Positions 25,203 through 35,500 of a stretch of 64,000 bases of DNA are shown here, in pieces. The stretch lies in NCBI RefSeq assembly GCF_029269745.1, contig NZ_JARJHT010000003.1, forward strand, positions 186,001-250,000, written 5' to 3'. Source of the stretch: Polluticoccus soli. Its GTDB lineage: Bacteria; Bacteroidota; Bacteroidia; Chitinophagales; Chitinophagaceae. The first letter of the stretch is position 1. Every line of letters begins with the position of its first letter. The position numbers and the translations under genes are program-made. Below the pieces are notes generated by a model. It saw nothing but the letters and a program-made list of their open reading frames with translations. It did no database searches and had not been told where the DNA came from.

Positions 25203-27608
25203 GTGAAGCACTATACCCTTTTCCTGCTCTTTACTTTATTATCAATAGTAGCAGGTGCGCAAACTTATTACCCGGTAACGCATACCTCTGGTACGCAAAC
25301 CATCGGTACCAACAACGTAACCGTAACAGGCCTGGGGTCTGTATATGTACCGGGCATATCCTGCGGTGTTGGCCCTTACGGTATCGGACTGAGCAACCTG
25401 CCGGGTGGTTTCATGTTCCAGTTCTCTACACCCATCAACCGCATACGATGCAGGTTCTATGCGTTCCATAATACGGAGTCGTACGTGGTGTTTGGCAATG
25501 GCGTGCAACACCTCATTACTACGCCCGATGTATCGCTGACAACAATAGGGTGTCCCGCTACTTCGATACTGCCTACAGTTACCAGCACAGGCGTGGTGCT
25601 TAATGCTAACCCGAGTACCATACCGTTGGTAGATAACATACACCAGGTGGATATACTGTTTTCAACACCGATGGATTCAGTACGCGTATGGCGCTTGCTA
25701 TCGACAAATGGTGGCGCGTGCATACACGATTTTCAGTTCAGTTTCGATACCATGGCTGTGATCACGCAACCCTATATCGACACTGTAAAATGCCCCAGCG
25801 ATAGTGTGCATGTGGCGTTTACCACGATCTCCAACTTCCAAGCAGGTAATGTATTCACTTTGCAACTGTCAAATGCTTCTGGCAGCTTTGCAGCACCGAC
25901 CAACATCGGTACGCTCGCAGCTACCACCGCAGGCACTATTCATGGCAAACTGCCAAACTCACTACCCGGCACTGGTTACAGGGTGCGCATAGTAAGCACC
26001 AACCCGGTGCGCACATCGGCCGACAATGGGGTGAACATAAAAGTGGTGGGCGGCATGGGCAGCGTACTGGCCACAAGCAACAGCCCGATATGCCAGGATG
26101 CCACGCTCAACCTATCGGCCAGCGGCGGCTTGCCCAATGCCACATACGACTGGACAGGGCCGAACTCATATACATCTGCTACCCAAAATCCAAGCATAAC
26201 CGGCGCGCAGCCCACACACTCTGGCGACTATATAGTAACTGCCTCGCTGAATGGTTGCAGCGTGAAGGATACCGTGACTGTATTAGTAAAGCCAAAACCT
26301 GCAGTGCCTACAGCTAACAACAATGGTCCTGTATGCGAAGGGGCCAGCATCAACCTGACGTCCAACAGCACAACCCCGGGAGCATTGTATAATTGGACAG
26401 GCCCTAACAGCTTTACAGCTGGTCAGCAAAATCCAACCATCACTACTACTGTATTGGCACATACAGGTGTATTTAGTGTAACCGCTACGCTCAATGGTTG
26501 CACTTCGGCGGCGGGTACTACAAGTGTAACCATCAAGCCATACCCCACAGTACCGACAGCGGGCAACAACACACCCATCTGCGCAGGTGCTGATCTGAAC
26601 CTCACGGCCAACACCAGCACAGCGGGTGTAACTTATACATGGACGGGGCCTAATGGTTTTACATCGAGCATACAAAATCCAACCATACCTGCAGCAGGAC
26701 CCAACGACGCAGGCACTTACACGGTAAAGGCTACACTTAACGGATGTACTTCAGGTGCGGCATCAACTACACCGGTTATCAATATCGTTTCTTCTATAGG
26801 CGGCTGGGCCAGCCCGAGCGATACGGTGTGCGCAGGTTCTACCGTGACCTTTGTGGTAGTGCCTAATAACCCCGGCCCTACACCGACGTACCAATGGTAT
26901 AAGAATGGCGCACAAATAAGCGGAGCTAATAGTACGCTGTATGCTACCAGTGCGGTAAGCGATGGCGATTCTTTCTATTGCCAGATGATAGCGCCTAATG
27001 TTTGCGCGAATACATTGAACTTATATAGCAACGGCATCAAAATGCATGTGTTGCCTATTACTACAACACCATCAATAGACATCAACTCTAACCCAGCTAC
27101 ACCACTGCCGGGACAGAACATCCTGTTCATGGCGACTGTCAGCAATGGCGGTTACCAACCAACTTTCCAGTGGCAGCGTAACGGACAGAACGTTGTTGGT
27201 GCGATACATGCCAACTGGAGCACATCTGGCCTGCACCCTAACGATAAGATCAACTGCATCGTACAAAGCAGCGACCCTTGCGCTACGCCAAAGAATGCTT
27301 TCAGTGATACGATGGTGGTGAACTTCCCTACTGGCATCAACGAAGTGAACAAAGGCGAACTGAGCTTGTACCCGAATCCGAATAATGGTGAGTTTATTGT
27401 GAACATCCCCCTTGCCCCCTTCAAAGGGGGGAATTTACGTGTCGACGTTGTCGACGCTGTGGGACGTAAGGTGTACCAATCAATTTATCAAGCCAATACC
27501 CCAACAATTGAAATTGCTTTGCCCGCTTCTGTAGCCAACGGTGTGTATATGCTGAAGTTGCGAGCGGATGAGGAAACACATACCATACGTTTTACAGTTA
27601 ACAGGTAA
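25203..27608 (+). CDS. T9SS-sorted Ig-repeat adhesin, subfamily B (801 aa)
   Basis: A GTG-started 801-residue secreted protein (signal peptide to about residue 19, VAGAQ). Its N-terminal domain (about 20-190) begins TYYPVTHTSGTQTIG and differs from subfamily A. After a linker module (VKCPSDSVHVAFTT, VFTLQLSNASGSF) come three Ig/PKD-like repeats with GPVC or TPIC starts, two modules with YQWYKNG and FQWQRNG, and a type A T9SS tail. The tail contains NIPLAPFKGGN, encoded by a CCCC/GGGG palindrome (27407-27431). The GTG and the upstream GAAGTGAA context are shared with the gene at 30073. Adhesion or matrix function is inferred. Confidence 0.87.
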   Translation: MKHYTLFLLFTLLSIVAGAQTYYPVTHTSGTQTIGTNNVTVTGLGSVYVPGISCGVGPYGIGLSNLPGGFMFQFSTPINRIRCRFYAFHNTESYVVFGNGVQHLITTPDVSLTTIGCPATSILPTVTSTGVVLNANPSTIPLVDNIHQVDILFSTPMDSVRVWRLLSTNGGACIHDFQFSFDTMAVITQPYIDTVKCPSDSVHVAFTTISNFQAGNVFTLQLSNASGSFAAPTNIGTLAATTAGTIHGKLPNSLPGTGYRVRIVSTNPVRTSADNGVNIKVVGGMGSVLATSNSPICQDATLNLSASGGLPNATYDWTGPNSYTSATQNPSITGAQPTHSGDYIVTASLNGCSVKDTVTVLVKPKPAVPTANNNGPVCEGASINLTSNSTTPGALYNWTGPNSFTAGQQNPTITTTVLAHTGVFSVTATLNGCTSAAGTTSVTIKPYPTVPTAGNNTPICAGADLNLTANTSTAGVTYTWTGPNGFTSSIQNPTIPAAGPNDAGTYTVKATLNGCTSGAASTTPVINIVSSIGGWASPSDTVCAGSTVTFVVVPNNPGPTPTYQWYKNGAQISGANSTLYATSAVSDGDSFYCQMIAPNVCANTLNLYSNGIKMHVLPITTTPSIDINSNPATPLPGQNILFMATVSNGGYQPTFQWQRNGQNVVGAIHANWSTSGLHPNDKINCIVQSSDPCATPKNAFSDTMVVNFPTGINEVNKGELSLYPNPNNGEFIVNIPLAPFKGGNLRVDVVDAVGRKVYQSIYQANTPTIEIALPASVANGVYMLKLRADEETHTIRFTVNR
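27407..27431. repeat. REP-like palindrome inside a coding region
   Basis: CCCCCTTGCCCCCTTCAAAG followed by GGGGG forms a hairpin and encodes the PLAPFKGG part of the sorting-tail linker. Shorter relatives sit at the same aligned position at 21223-21240 and 24318-24335. Confidence 0.6.
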
Positions 27609-27643
27609 GTCCATTTAATTTGCCCATACAACCTTAACCTATT

Positions 27644-30025
27644 ATGTTTCGTTTTGCTTTTTTTATTGCTGCCTTTGTAAGCTTGTTTGCATTTACCAGC
27701 CAGGCGCAGCCCTACTATAAAGTATCGCATACATCCGGCACACAAACCATCGGCACCCATGCCGTTACGGTTACGGCCACCAATGCTGCATCCACATACT
27801 CGCCGGCCAGCTGCGGACTGGCGGCTAACTCGTACTTAGTGGCTCAGAACAATACCCAACTGGGATATAAATACGCCATGGTACCCCCTGTGTATAAAGT
27901 CCGTTTCATGATGCAGGGGCAGAATATGGGCGAGGTCGTTACTTTTTACGTCAACGGTGTGGCCTATACGCTCACCGGCGCCAATATTACCACTCCGGGA
28001 GCATGCTTTCTGACCGGATTGCTGATAGCTGTGAGCGGCAACCTGGAGGTTAACACCGGTGCAGCCAGCGGAAATGTGGACATCAATACCACCTTCCCTA
28101 TAGACTCTGTGCGCCTGCACCATAACGGTTCCTATTCTCTGGGCGGCATTGCTTACGAATTCTATTTTGCCGACGATACCGTCGTCACTGTTGACCAACC
28201 ATACACCGATACACTGAAATGCCCCGGCGATAGTGTACACGTAGCCTTTACCACCACCCAGCCTATGCAGGCGGGCAATGTATTCACACTGCAGTTATCA
28301 AACGCCTTTGGCAGCTTTGCTACACCCACAAACATCGGCACGCTGACAGGAACCACGAATGGTACTATTCATGGCAAACTGCCTAACGTTACACCTGGCA
28401 CAGGCTACAGGGTGCGTATAACCAGCACTAACCCTGCACGCATATCGCAGGACAACGGGGTGGATATAAAAGTAGTGACCACGCTGGGCAGCATATTTGC
28501 CGGGAGCAACAGCCCCATATGCGAGGATGCGACGCTGAACCTGACGGCCAGCGGTGGCTTGCCTGTTACCACCTTTACCTGGAGTGGTCCCGGCTCTTAT
28601 ACTTCATCCTCGCAAAATCCTTCTATCACAGGCGCGCTGCCATCGCACTCGGGCGACTATATAGTTACTGCCCTGACGAACGGCTGCAGTGTGAAGGATA
28701 CGGTGACGGTATTAGTGAAACCAAAACCTGCCGTACCTACTGCCAACAACAACGGCCCGGTATGCGAGGGTGCAAGCATCAACCTGACGGCTAACAGCAC
28801 TACACCGGGCGCGCTCTATAACTGGACCGGACCTAACAGCTTTACGGCCGGCCAGCAAAATCCAACCATTGCTACAACTGTTCTTGCACATACAGGTACC
28901 TTTAGTGTAACTGCCAGCCTCAATGGTTGTACATCTGCGGCAGGCACAACTAACGTTACCATCAAACCATACCCCGCAGTACCAACAGCGGGCAATAACA
29001 CACCCATATGCGCAGGCGCTAACCTGAACCTGACCGCTAACAGCAGCACTTCAGGCGTTACTTATTCGTGGACGGGACCTAATGGCTTTACATCGAATAC
29101 ACAAAATCCAACTATACCAGCCGCCACACCAAAAGACGCGGGCACTTACCAGGTAACTGCAACACTTAACGGTTGTACTTCAGCGGCTGCATCTACCGTG
29201 CCTGCTATCAATATCGTTTCGTCTATTGGTGGATGGGCAAGCCCGAGCGATACAGTGTGTGCGGGATCTACGGTAACATTTGTGGTAGTGCCCACCAATC
29301 CCGGTCCTACGCCAACATACCAGTGGTATAAAAATGGCGTGGCCATAAGCGGCGCCAACAGCACACTGTACGTGACGAGTGCAGTAATCGATGGTGACTC
29401 TTTTTATTGCCAGATGATAGCGCCTAATGTTTGCGCAAATACACTCAACCTGCACAGCAATGGCATCAAGATGCACGTATTGCCAATTACAACAACGCCA
29501 TCTATAGATATCAGCTCTAACCCCAGTACACCACTGCCGGGACAAAACATTTTGTTCATGGCCAATGTGAGCAATGGCGGTTACAAACCTACCTTCCAGT
29601 GGCAGCGCAACGGACAGAACGTTGTTGGTGCGATACATGCCAACTGGAGTACCTCGGGCCTGCATCCTAACGACAAGATCAACTGCATAGTAGAAAGCAG
29701 CGACCCTTGCGCCACGCCAAAGAATGCCTATAGCGATACGATGGTGGTGAACTTCCCGACAGGCATTGAGGATATAAACAAAGGCGAGTCGAGCTTGTAC
29801 CCCAATCCGAATAACGGGTCGTTTGTAGTGTATCTCCCTTCTGCCGGAGGATATGTGAGCATTGACGTTGTCAATACAGTGGGACAAAAGGTGTACTCGG
29901 TACCAATGGCTACCGGAACCAAACTGGAAGTGACCCTGCCGGCCTCTGTAGCTAATGGCGCTTATATGCTGAAGCTGACCACTAATGAGGGCGTGCAAAG
30001 CATACCATTTACAGTGAGCAGGTAA
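27644..30025 (+). CDS. T9SS-sorted Ig-repeat adhesin, subfamily B (793 aa)
   Basis: A 793-residue paralogue of the preceding gene, 35 bases downstream of it. The signal peptide (MFRFAFFIAAF to SQAQ) differs from its relatives, but the mature start YYKVSHTSGTQTIG is the subfamily B domain. Three Ig/PKD-like repeats, two modules with YQWYKNG and FQWQRNG, and a type A T9SS tail (VANGAYMLKL) follow. Large parts of the repeats match the flanking B genes nearly word for word in protein, less so in DNA, so duplication is older here than for the A pair's tails. A surface location is expected. Confidence 0.87.
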   Translation: MFRFAFFIAAFVSLFAFTSQAQPYYKVSHTSGTQTIGTHAVTVTATNAASTYSPASCGLAANSYLVAQNNTQLGYKYAMVPPVYKVRFMMQGQNMGEVVTFYVNGVAYTLTGANITTPGACFLTGLLIAVSGNLEVNTGAASGNVDINTTFPIDSVRLHHNGSYSLGGIAYEFYFADDTVVTVDQPYTDTLKCPGDSVHVAFTTTQPMQAGNVFTLQLSNAFGSFATPTNIGTLTGTTNGTIHGKLPNVTPGTGYRVRITSTNPARISQDNGVDIKVVTTLGSIFAGSNSPICEDATLNLTASGGLPVTTFTWSGPGSYTSSSQNPSITGALPSHSGDYIVTALTNGCSVKDTVTVLVKPKPAVPTANNNGPVCEGASINLTANSTTPGALYNWTGPNSFTAGQQNPTIATTVLAHTGTFSVTASLNGCTSAAGTTNVTIKPYPAVPTAGNNTPICAGANLNLTANSSTSGVTYSWTGPNGFTSNTQNPTIPAATPKDAGTYQVTATLNGCTSAAASTVPAINIVSSIGGWASPSDTVCAGSTVTFVVVPTNPGPTPTYQWYKNGVAISGANSTLYVTSAVIDGDSFYCQMIAPNVCANTLNLHSNGIKMHVLPITTTPSIDISSNPSTPLPGQNILFMANVSNGGYKPTFQWQRNGQNVVGAIHANWSTSGLHPNDKINCIVESSDPCATPKNAYSDTMVVNFPTGIEDINKGESSLYPNPNNGSFVVYLPSAGGYVSIDVVNTVGQKVYSVPMATGTKLEVTLPASVANGAYMLKLTTNEGVQSIPFTVSR

Positions 30026-30072
30026 TGCGAACCCGCATGTGTTCAACATGCTATAAATAAAACATTAAAGAA

Positions 30073-32448
30073 GTGAAGAACTATACTCTATTCCTGCTGG
30101 TCATGCTACTATCGGTGGCGGCGGGTGCGCAAACTTACTACCCGGTAACACACAACAGCGGACCCCAAACCATTGGCGGGCGCACTGTAACAGTAACTGG
30201 TATCAATGTCAGCAGTGTATTCCCGGCTTTCAACTGCGTAGGCCCATACCTGATAGGCAGCGGCGGCATCAATGGATATAAATTCGAGTTCAGTACTCCT
30301 GTATACAAAGTGCGGACAAACTTCGCCATCATGCATACCGGCGAAAATGTTCGCTTCTTCATCAACGGCTCGCAGTATATGCTTACACCAACAGACGTCA
30401 GTGCATTGCCTGTAAGCTGTTCGGGCATGGGTGGTACAGCCATAGCCCTATCGGGCGATCTTTCTTTCAATACTGCTGCCGGCGCCCACCAGGGTGCGCA
30501 GGTCAATATCAGTTCGCTCACCGCTATCGATTCTATACGGATCATGCACACGACAGGTGCAGGCGGCGGTTGCCTGATGGACTTCGCTTTTGCCGACGAT
30601 ACCACTATTACGATCACCCAACCTTATATCGATACCCTGAAGTGCCCCAGCGACAGCGTGCACGTGGCCTTTACGGTCAACCAGACTATGCAGGCGGGCA
30701 ATGTGTTCACACTGCAGCTATCGAACGCCTTTGGCAGTTTTGCTACACCGGTAACTATCGGCACACTCACTGCTACCACCAGTGGCATCATTCATGGCAA
30801 ACTACCTAACGTAACGCCCGGCACGGGCTACAGGGTGCGCATAGTGAGCACCAACCCCGCACGCGCATCGCAGGACAATGGTATAAATATAAAAGTGGTG
30901 AACACGCTGGGCAGCGTGCTGGCTACCAGCAATAGTCCTATATGCGAGGATGGCACGCTCAACCTGTCGGCTAGCGGCAGCCTGCCCAATACTACCTATG
31001 GGTGGACGGGACCGAACTCTTATACATCGGCTATACAAAATCCAACTATTGCAAGCGCGCAGCCCACACAGTCGGGCGACTATATAGTAACCGCGTCGCT
31101 GAACGGCTGCAGTGTAAAGGATACAGTGACGGTATTGGTTAAACCAAAACCCGCAGTACCTACGGCCAACAACAATGGTCCTGTATGCGAAGGGGCGAGC
31201 ATCAACCTGACTTCCAACAGCACAACACCAGGTGCGCTGTATAACTGGACAGGACCTAACAGCTTTACTGCGAGCCAGCAAAACCCGACTATCGCAACAA
31301 CAGTATTAGCACATACCGGCACATATAGTGTAACTGCCAGCCTCAATGGTTGCACATCAGCAGCAGGCACAACTAACGTAACCATCAAGCCATATCCTGC
31401 AGTACCAACAGCGGGCAACAACACACCCATCTGCGCAGGCGCTAACCTGAACCTGACTGCCAACAGCAGTACTTCAGGCGTTACTTATTCGTGGACGGGA
31501 CCGAATGGCTTTACATCTGCTACACAGAATCCAACTATAAATGCAGCAGGGCCAAACGACGCAGGCACCTACCAGGTAACTGCGACGCTTAACGGTTGTA
31601 CTTCAGCGGCGGGATCAACTGTGCCTGTTATCAATATTGTTTCTTCTATTGGCGGCTGGGCGAGCCCTAGTGATACAGTGTGCGCGGGTTCCACAGTGAC
31701 CTTTGTGGTAGTGCCGACCAATCCCGGTCCTACGCCAACATACCAGTGGTATAAAAATGGCGCGGCCATCAGCGGTGCCAATAGCACACTGTATGTAACG
31801 AGTGCAGTAGCAGACGGCGATTCGTTCTACTGCCAGATGATAGCACCGAATGTTTGTGCTAATACGTTGAACCTTTATAGCAATGGTATCAAGATGCATG
31901 TGCTGCCTATTACCACCACGCCGTCTATCGATATCAGCTCCAATCCATCAGCACCATTGCCGGGACAGAACATTTTGTTTATAGCGAACGTGAGCAATGG
32001 TGGTTACAAACCCACCTTCCAGTGGCAGCGCAACGGCCAGAACGTTACTGGTGCCATACACGCTAACTGGAGCACATCTGGCCTGCACCCTAATGATAAG
32101 ATCAACTGCATAGTAGAAAGCAGCGACCCTTGCGCCACACCAAAGGCAGCTTACAGCGATACCATGGTGGTGAACTTCCCGACGGGTATCAATGACATGA
32201 ATAAAGGCGAATTGAGTTTGTACCCGAATCCGAATAACGGATCGTTTGTTGTGTATCTCCCTTCAGCCGGTGGACATGTGCGCATCGATGTTGTGAATGC
32301 TGTGGGACAAAAAGTATACACGGTCCCAATGGCTGCAGGAACCAAAATGGAAGTGACCTTGCCGGCTTCAGTAGCCAATGGCGCTTATATGCTGAAGCTG
32401 ACCACAAACAATGGAGTGCAGACGATACCATTTACAGTAAACAGGTAG
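30073..32448 (+). CDS. T9SS-sorted Ig-repeat adhesin, subfamily B (791 aa)
   Basis: A 791-residue third B copy, GTG-started, with signal peptide MKNYTLFLLVML to AGAQ and mature start TYYPVTHNSGPQTIG. The architecture is the same: N-terminal domain to about 185, linker module, three Ig/PKD repeats, two modules with YQWYKNG and FQWQRNG, and a type A T9SS tail. It is closer to the gene at 25203 at the N-terminus and to 27644 in the tail (VYLPSAGG), a mosaic pattern suggesting exchange among the three copies. Confidence 0.87.
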   Translation: MKNYTLFLLVMLLSVAAGAQTYYPVTHNSGPQTIGGRTVTVTGINVSSVFPAFNCVGPYLIGSGGINGYKFEFSTPVYKVRTNFAIMHTGENVRFFINGSQYMLTPTDVSALPVSCSGMGGTAIALSGDLSFNTAAGAHQGAQVNISSLTAIDSIRIMHTTGAGGGCLMDFAFADDTTITITQPYIDTLKCPSDSVHVAFTVNQTMQAGNVFTLQLSNAFGSFATPVTIGTLTATTSGIIHGKLPNVTPGTGYRVRIVSTNPARASQDNGINIKVVNTLGSVLATSNSPICEDGTLNLSASGSLPNTTYGWTGPNSYTSAIQNPTIASAQPTQSGDYIVTASLNGCSVKDTVTVLVKPKPAVPTANNNGPVCEGASINLTSNSTTPGALYNWTGPNSFTASQQNPTIATTVLAHTGTYSVTASLNGCTSAAGTTNVTIKPYPAVPTAGNNTPICAGANLNLTANSSTSGVTYSWTGPNGFTSATQNPTINAAGPNDAGTYQVTATLNGCTSAAGSTVPVINIVSSIGGWASPSDTVCAGSTVTFVVVPTNPGPTPTYQWYKNGAAISGANSTLYVTSAVADGDSFYCQMIAPNVCANTLNLYSNGIKMHVLPITTTPSIDISSNPSAPLPGQNILFIANVSNGGYKPTFQWQRNGQNVTGAIHANWSTSGLHPNDKINCIVESSDPCATPKAAYSDTMVVNFPTGINDMNKGELSLYPNPNNGSFVVYLPSAGGHVRIDVVNAVGQKVYTVPMAAGTKMEVTLPASVANGAYMLKLTTNNGVQTIPFTVNR

Positions 32449-32472
32449 TAATTGTTGCATTTACAATAATTA

Positions 32473-32508
32473 TTATCTTTAGTATCCCATTACCCAACCT
32501 ACTACTCT
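32473..32508 (+). promoter_or_regulatory. Conserved upstream block of subfamily A adhesin 3
   Basis: TTATCTTTAG and CCATTACCCAACCTACT repeat the blocks at 18621 and 21441. A TTG placed 19 bases before TATCTTTA gives a near-consensus Bacteroidota promoter. Confidence 0.55.
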
Positions 32509-35500
32509 ATGAAGTACTTGTTGCCCATGGTGCTGTTGCTGGCACCCATCTTCGGTTATGCTCAACACCCGAACATTGTAGTTAATCCGGGGTTTGAGCA
32601 GTACAATTCTTGTCCTGTTTATGGCGTTTATAACCTAACAACACTTTGCACTAACTGGCGAATGTACAATGGGTACATGGTCGAGTATTACAACACCTGT
32701 TCCTCCTGGTTGGACCAAGATATTCCAACAAACTGCTTTGGCTATCAACAAACTGTTGCGGGAGACGCGTACATTGGCATATACGAGCATTACTACAATC
32801 CCTCTTCTCCAACCGACTTAAAGGCATACGCCGCCGGCTATATGGCCCCCATGCAAGCGGGAGCAGCCTACGAGGTAACCATCCACGTTTCACTTTCAGA
32901 CTATTCAGGCTGCGCCACAGATGATCTCGGTGTCTTCTTCTACGACTCAGGACCATCAACTGTGCCAACATCCGGCAAGCTCAATGTCGCTCCGCATGTA
33001 TCATACAGCAATTACGGCATCATCAGCGATAAAATAAACTGGACCAAACTCAGAGGCTTTTTTGTAGCCGACTCAGCCTACGACAATATTGTGATCGGCG
33101 GATTTCCCGGTGCCACACCTATCACACCGCTTGTTATCTCAACAAATTATCACTGCAACTATTATGTCGACTCAGTTTTAGTGAGATTAAGAGATACACT
33201 GTATATCGACTACAGAGATTCAATGATATGTGGCACAGATAGCTTTATGGTTCCTTACAATGCTTACTCAGGCTTTTTCCATGCGGGCAATGTATTTACC
33301 GTGCAGTTGTCTGATGCTAACGGAAGTTTTGCCAACCCGATCAACATCGGCTCAAAGACTGATACCGTCTCCGGTAATATTAAGGCTGGCTTACCCGCAA
33401 CAATTACTCCGGGGTTAGGTTATAGGATGCGCGTAATTTCCAGTAATGGCGTCCATGTATCCGAAGACAATGGCAAGAATATTTCCATAGGGATGATTAG
33501 CCCCGCCAAGCCTGTAGCAACAAGTAACACACCAGTATGTTCGGGCAACACGATCAACCTCTATGCATCCACTACCTCTACAGGCATTACCGGTTGGAAA
33601 TGGAAGGGTCCCAATTTTTCTGCAGCTTCTCAAAACACCTCTCTTGCCAGTGCCCAGTTGGCAGATAGCGGCGAGTATGTAGTTACTGTATTCAAGTATG
33701 GGTGCCTTGCGCGCGATACAGAATTTGTTACGATCAAACAGTCGCCACCTGCGATAAACGCAATCAGCAACAATCCTGTATGTGCTACTGATTCAATAAA
33801 GCTAAACGTAACCAACGTAGCCAACGTGGTATACGGTTGGACAGGGCCTAACAGTTATTCGTCATCATTGCAAAGGCCGGTAATTACTCCAGCCAGTGCC
33901 TCTCATAGTGGCACCTATACTGTAACGGCAACAGCGGGTAATGGCTGCGCAGTATCATCTGCCGTTATTGTAACGGTACAACCGATGCCGGCAATACCAA
34001 GCGCTACAAACAATGGCCCGGTATGCAGTGGCGATAGTCTTAAACTTTTTTGCAGTACTACGACTGCGGGTGTTACTTATGGATGGACAGGACCCGGCAG
34101 TTATAATTCGACCCTGCAAAATGCTGCGAGAGCCAATACTACTGTAGCTCATTCGGGAGTATACACATTGACAACTAACCTGAATGGCTGCAAACAGTCC
34201 GATACTACACAAGTAACCGTCAACCTGTCGCCGGCCAAACCAGTAGCCGCTAACAGCGGACCGGTTTGCGAAGGAGTTTCATTTAATCTTTCGGCTAGCA
34301 ACCTTACAGTAGGCGCAACATATTCATGGGCGGGCCCGGCAAGCTATACAGCCAACACTGCAAACGCCAGCAGAACAAGTACAATACCTGCACACAGTGG
34401 CAACTACATAGTAACTGCCAACATGAATGGATGCGACAGGAAAGACACCACGGCTGTAACAGTAAAACCATTGCCGGCTATTCCTGCACTTACAAGCAAC
34501 AGTCCGCTTTGCCCCGGCGACAGCATGGGGTTGACAGCAACAAGTACCGCAGGTGCAGTTTACCAGTGGACTGGTCCCGGAGGTTATACAACGATACAGC
34601 AAAACCCGTACAGGCTAAATGTGAACACTTCGTATTCGGGAAGCTACAGTGTTACTGCCACGCTTAATGGCTGTAGTAGTTCAAACACTACCACGGTACT
34701 TGTCAATCCGACACCGGCTACACCTGTGGCTACCAGCAATAGTCCTGTATGTCCTAACACACCGATCAACCTTTTCGCGAATAACGTTTCAGGTGCCACT
34801 TATAACTGGACCGGCCCGTTATCTTATTCTGCTGCACAACAAAATCCTGCTATCAACAACGCAACTTTATCGCAAGCCGGCACCTATTCGGTTACAGCTA
34901 CCGTAAATGGATGCGTATCCCAGGCGGGCACAACAAACGTTGCGGTCGCCACGCCGCCGGCAACCTACACGGCTGGCAGTAACAGCCCCGTATGTGCAGG
35001 GGGTACACTCAATCTGAGCGTAACCAACATGCCCGGTGCGGTCTTTACGTGGAGCGGGCCAAATGGCTTTGCAGCTACAACACAAAACCCTTCGATAGCG
35101 CCCGTACCATTGAATGCGGGTGGAATCTATTCTGTGTACGCTACTTTGAATAGTTGTCAATATGCTACTGTAACGACCAACATTACCGTCAACAACGTCT
35201 CCTCCCTCGGCGTCTACCCCAGTCCCAACGATACGTTGTGCATCAATAACGCCAACGCAAATTTCGTAGCAGTGCCCTTCAACGCAGGCACAGCGCCGCA
35301 ATACCAGTGGTATAAGAATAACACACTCATTGGCGGTGCAACAACCATCTCTTACCCTGCTACCGGCATTGCAGACGGCGATAGTTTCTATTGCCGGATG
35401 ACGGTGACGGGCCTTTGTGCTGATCCGCTGGTGCTGTATAGTAATAAGGTGGGCATGACGGTGCTGCCACTTACTGTGGGTCCTACTGTAACGATAACAG

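Noticed and set aside
29180-30049. A 289-codon minus-strand frame within the adhesin array
   Set aside because: Long antisense frames recur at the same place in each paralogue because the repeats share codon use. They do not look like proteins.
30035-30051. GCATGT/ACATGC hairpin after the second B adhesin as a terminator
   Set aside because: The stem is only six base pairs and there is no T-run; the next gene begins 22 bases later, so read-through is more likely.
25800-32200. Regular spaced repeats that could be taken for a CRISPR array
   Set aside because: The period is about 245 bases, in frame, and encodes Ig-like domains; no short direct repeats with unique spacers and no cas genes are present.
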